Of a stretch of 40,281 bases of DNA, positions 38,330 through 40,281 are shown piece after piece; positions within the stretch are counted from its first letter, which is position 1, and every line of letters starts with the position of its first letter. The DNA comes from a virus. A program made the translations under genes and the position numbers. Location: IMG/VR virus record IMGVR_UViG_3300018476_000021, positions 1 through 40,281 of that record. The stretch is one strand, 5' to 3'. The notes beneath the pieces were generated by a model, which was given only the letters and a program-made list of their open reading frames with translations, had not been told where the DNA came from and searched no databases.

Positions 38330-38631
38330 GGCCACTGGCCCGTCTCGCGGATACGCCGGACCATCATACCGTAGACGACAATATCGTGCCAAGTGTCGTC
38401 GCTGGGACGTCGGCCCCCACTAACCGCGCTGATGCAGCGAGCCAGCTTACCGAGCTGGTAGAACATGATGCCGATCTCGGCGTCGGACAGGATGTCCGGC
38501 CCGATTCCGATCAGCTCACGCAATGTGCGGCCAATGATCACTAGGTCGAGTGACCCGTACTCCTTGGCCTTGATCTCGGCGGCGTCGACGTCGTCTTTCG
38601 ACAAGTCGACCCACCATTCAGGCAGTCCCAT
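38326..38631 (-). CDS. MazG-like / DUF1599-like protein (MazZ candidate)
   Basis: This 101-aa helical protein has AAEIKAKEYGSLDLVIIG, a core DAEIGIMFYQLGKLARCISA and SDDTWHDIVVYGMMVRR. The acidic helices and the DDxxxD pattern fit MazG-like or nucleotide-modification-associated (DUF1599) proteins of phages. Between purZ and purB it is the candidate MazZ, which would convert dGTP to dGMP to feed PurZ. Sequence evidence alone is not decisive. Confidence 0.65.
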   Translation of the reverse strand: MGLPEWWVDLSKDDVDAAEIKAKEYGSLDLVIIGRTLRELIGIGPDILSDAEIGIMFYQLGKLARCISAVSGGRRPSDDTWHDIVVYGMMVRRIRETGQWP

Positions 38632-39658
38632 GGTTGACGCCCATCCTAACCTGTGTGTAAGGGCCAGTCCCGACCATATCGACGGGAAGGCCCAGTTCCT
38701 TCTCCCTTTGCTCCAGCCAAGCCCGTGATCCGTGGCTCAGCTGGGAGATTTCGGTTGCTCCGGCCACGTCGGGGAACAGGTGGTCGAGCATCGTGATCGC
38801 AATGCGGGTCGCCTGGCTGGGCGCACCATTGGCAGCGAGGGCTTCCATCGCCAGCTCGGGGTCCCATTCGCCCACCCGACGGACTCGTTTCGTCACGGTG
38901 GTGTACTCCTCGGGGAGGCCAAGCTCCTTCCAGGAAGTCTCGCCGTAGAGTGGCCCAGAATTGCCCGCGACCCGGATCGGGCGGGTGCGAAAGACGATCC
39001 ACACCTCCAACCGGTCGGCAGGCCATCGCCACGGAACCGCCCCAGCCTGCGCCATCATATCGATCGCCCGTGCGTCACCGGACGTGCAGAATGGGTACTG
39101 TCCCGCGTGCAGGCCCAGCCCCCAACCCTGGGTGCCTTCGATGATGACGTCGCGATCAACGGTGTAGCTGTCCTCGATCAGCTCGGTGACGGACACGGGG
39201 TTTAGGATGCCACCGGCGAGATCGGCTGTGCGCCAGATTCGATCGGCTCGCGCCGCACCGACACCCTTGGCCGTGGAGCCGAGCCGGTCGTTGAGGGTAC
39301 TGGCCACCTCCATCGCGATGTGGTTGTCGTCGAGCAATGTCGCCTGGGGATCGATGTGCAGGCGCGACGTGATGTCGTAGCCCGCTACCTCCAAATCGTT
39401 GATCTCCTTGAAGAGGACCTCGGCATTTACCTCGGATCCGGCCGCGAGGGCGAGGTGTGCGCGGGGATTGATGAAACCGACGGGCACGTGCCGCAGCTTC
39501 CATTCCGTCGCGTTCGCGTCGAATACCGTGTGCCCCGCGTTCGGTCCACCGACCCGGACAACGAGGGGCGTCTCCGATTCCAGCGCCAGGCGACCGGTAA
39601 TCGCCCCCTTAGCCTCCGAGCCAAACTGCCCTCCCACGACCACTTGTAGCCTGCTCAT
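38618..39658 (-). CDS. purZ: 2-aminoadenylosuccinate synthetase (PurZ)
   Basis: This 346-aa PurA-family enzyme starts VVVGGQFGSEAKGAITG. The catalytic Asp of PurA (in GDEGKGK) is Ser14 here, the residue that marks PurZ, which uses dGMP instead of IMP. GGPNAGHT (H43) and the Arg-rich loop KRVRRVGEWD for aspartate binding are kept. The enzyme condenses dGMP and Asp, with a nucleoside triphosphate, to N6-succino-2-amino-dAMP, the first committed step to 2-aminoadenine. The ATG overlaps the RuvC-like stop. Confidence 0.93.
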   Translation of the reverse strand: MSRLQVVVGGQFGSEAKGAITGRLALESETPLVVRVGGPNAGHTVFDANATEWKLRHVPVGFINPRAHLALAAGSEVNAEVLFKEINDLEVAGYDITSRLHIDPQATLLDDNHIAMEVASTLNDRLGSTAKGVGAARADRIWRTADLAGGILNPVSVTELIEDSYTVDRDVIIEGTQGWGLGLHAGQYPFCTSGDARAIDMMAQAGAVPWRWPADRLEVWIVFRTRPIRVAGNSGPLYGETSWKELGLPEEYTTVTKRVRRVGEWDPELAMEALAANGAPSQATRIAITMLDHLFPDVAGATEISQLSHGSRAWLEQREKELGLPVDMVGTGPYTQVRMGVNHGTA

Positions 39659-40110
39659 GCGTAACCCGCTCTCTGCATCTCCAGTTGGGAAACTATCCTA
39701 AGCCCGTGCGCCTCAGCATCCCGCGCGTGCTTGCCGTGACCTATCGACCGATGCAACCGCCCGGACAACTCTGGGTTCCGGTACACATCGTTCAGTTTGC
39801 TGGCCTGTGGCTTCTCGAACGGGATGTTGTGGCGTCGTGCGACGTGATGCAGCGCCCCGATGAGCTGGGGTGTGTACAGCTCGGAGTGCGACAACTGGGC
39901 GGCCATCCAGGGGTACAGGGTGAACCGCTCGACTACGAGCAGACCGATGACCCCGAATGTGGCTAGGTCGCATATCGTATCGACCACCTCATCCGGGGTC
40001 ATCTCAACAGCAGCGGAGCACTCCTCGTAGTCCCAGCTCGCGTAACCCACATGCTTGTCACCCGGGTCGATCGAGATCCAGAATTGGGGGAGAGCGCCCC
40101 GTCGCGGCAT
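39655..40110 (-). CDS. RuvC-like Holliday-junction resolvase
   Basis: This 151-aa RNase H-fold nuclease has ISIDPGDKHVGYA (D15), LLVVERF (E61) and GHGKHARDAEAHGL (D131), the D-E-D set of RuvC-type resolvases. It probably resolves branched phage DNA before packaging. AGGAG before the ATG. It lies between the AMIN-like gene and purZ. Confidence 0.88.
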   Translation of the reverse strand: MPRRGALPQFWISIDPGDKHVGYASWDYEECSAAVEMTPDEVVDTICDLATFGVIGLLVVERFTLYPWMAAQLSHSELYTPQLIGALHHVARRHNIPFEKPQASKLNDVYRNPELSGRLHRSIGHGKHARDAEAHGLRIVSQLEMQRAGYA

Positions 40111-40127
40111 GGCAGACTCCTATTCGA

Positions 40128-40281
40128 TCACCAATGGTTGGCGACGTCAATCACGAGGCGGTTCGGCGCGGTGAGAGTGAACACGCGGAATGGGAGTCGA
40201 GCCCTGACGCCCAGACCATACACAGTCACTGCTTCGAACGTACCTCCATACACCACGCTTCGGAACGTGGAGAATCCGGCC
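40128..40281 (-). CDS. Secreted AMIN-like domain protein, C-terminal part
   Basis: This is the continuation of the gene at 464-1. From the junction the frame runs RLVIDVANHW and ends at TGA 40130-40128. Bases 40159-40281 duplicate the left end. The RuvC-like start is 18 bases further on. Confidence 0.85.
   Translation of the reverse strand, partial: AGFSTFRSVVYGGTFEAVTVYGLGVRARLPFRVFTLTAPNRLVIDVANHW
40159..40281. repeat. Terminal direct repeat, right copy
   Basis: Exact copy of bases 1-123; see the left copy. It should be removed when the genome is circularised. Confidence 0.95.

Noticed and set aside
36426-40110. DatZ-like HD phosphohydrolase
   Set aside because: I looked for an HD...D dATPase in the operon and the rest of the genome and saw none.
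1-40281. Integrase, attachment site or partition genes
   Set aside because: None seen. The two Cro/CI-like proteins alone do not establish a temperate lifestyle.
1-40281. CRISPR arrays, insertion sequences, rRNA
   Set aside because: No regularly spaced repeats, transposase motifs or rRNA-like stretches are visible.

Overview
The window is a complete genome of a tailed, long non-contractile-tailed phage (siphovirus type) of a high-GC Gram-positive (actinobacterial) host. Support for this: GC-rich codon use, frequent ATGA/GTGA start-stop overlaps, a full HK97-type head and siphovirus tail module, a phage lysis gene, and small proteins typical of actinophages. The first 123 bases are repeated exactly at the end (1-123 = 40159-40281), so the contig closes into a circle of 40,158 bp. 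The junction cuts one secreted-protein gene in two. I see no integrase, tRNA, rRNA, insertion sequence or CRISPR array.

Layout. (1) A leftward replication and nucleotide operon starts at the divergent promoter region near 5.55 kb and runs leftward through the junction to a strong terminator at 36121-36148. Its order is: Cro/CI-like regulator, small genes, RecB/Cas4-like nuclease, DUF7218-like protein, Cys-rich protein, family A DNA polymerase, secreted AMIN-like protein, RuvC-like nuclease, PurZ, MazG-like protein, PurB, deoxyribosyltransferase-dUTPase fusion, and a 55-aa protein. (2) A rightward replication block (5.68-9.6 kb) holds a Sak4-like ATPase, a likely ssDNA-binding protein and a primase-polymerase/SF3 helicase. 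(3) A non-coding island lies at 9.6-9.99 kb. (4) An accessory zone of about 25 small genes (10-17.65 kb) is driven by repeated promoter cassettes. (5) A terminator at 17.75 kb is followed by the structural module (17.84-32.9 kb: terminase, portal, protease, capsid, connectors, tail tube, G/GT chaperone, tape measure, tail tip) and lysis genes (32.9-34.2 kb). (6) A small regulatory and membrane-protein zone (34.07-36.1 kb) includes a second Cro/CI-like regulator paralogous to the first.

Central biology. The PurZ has Ser14 where PurA enzymes have the catalytic Asp, and it sits with a MazG-like protein, a phage PurB, a dUTPase fusion and a family A polymerase in one operon. This is the signature of a Z-genome phage, in which 2-aminoadenine replaces adenine. 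Inferred pathway: the MazG-like enzyme yields dGMP from dGTP, PurZ joins it to aspartate, PurB releases fumarate to give dZMP, host kinases make dZTP, and the polymerase (DpoZ candidate) uses it. I found no DatZ-like dATPase.

Regulation. About sixteen promoters of one style (TTGNNN, 17-18 bp, usually TGG then TANNNT) can be read directly. Four put the start codon exactly 6 nt after the -10 box, predicting leaderless mRNAs. Seven others feed a conserved GGGAAGGGANNCCC element abutting the start codon. It resembles the start-associated sequences of cluster K mycobacteriophages and is sometimes preceded by a short hairpin. A GC-rich 17-bp motif recurs in four intergenic places.
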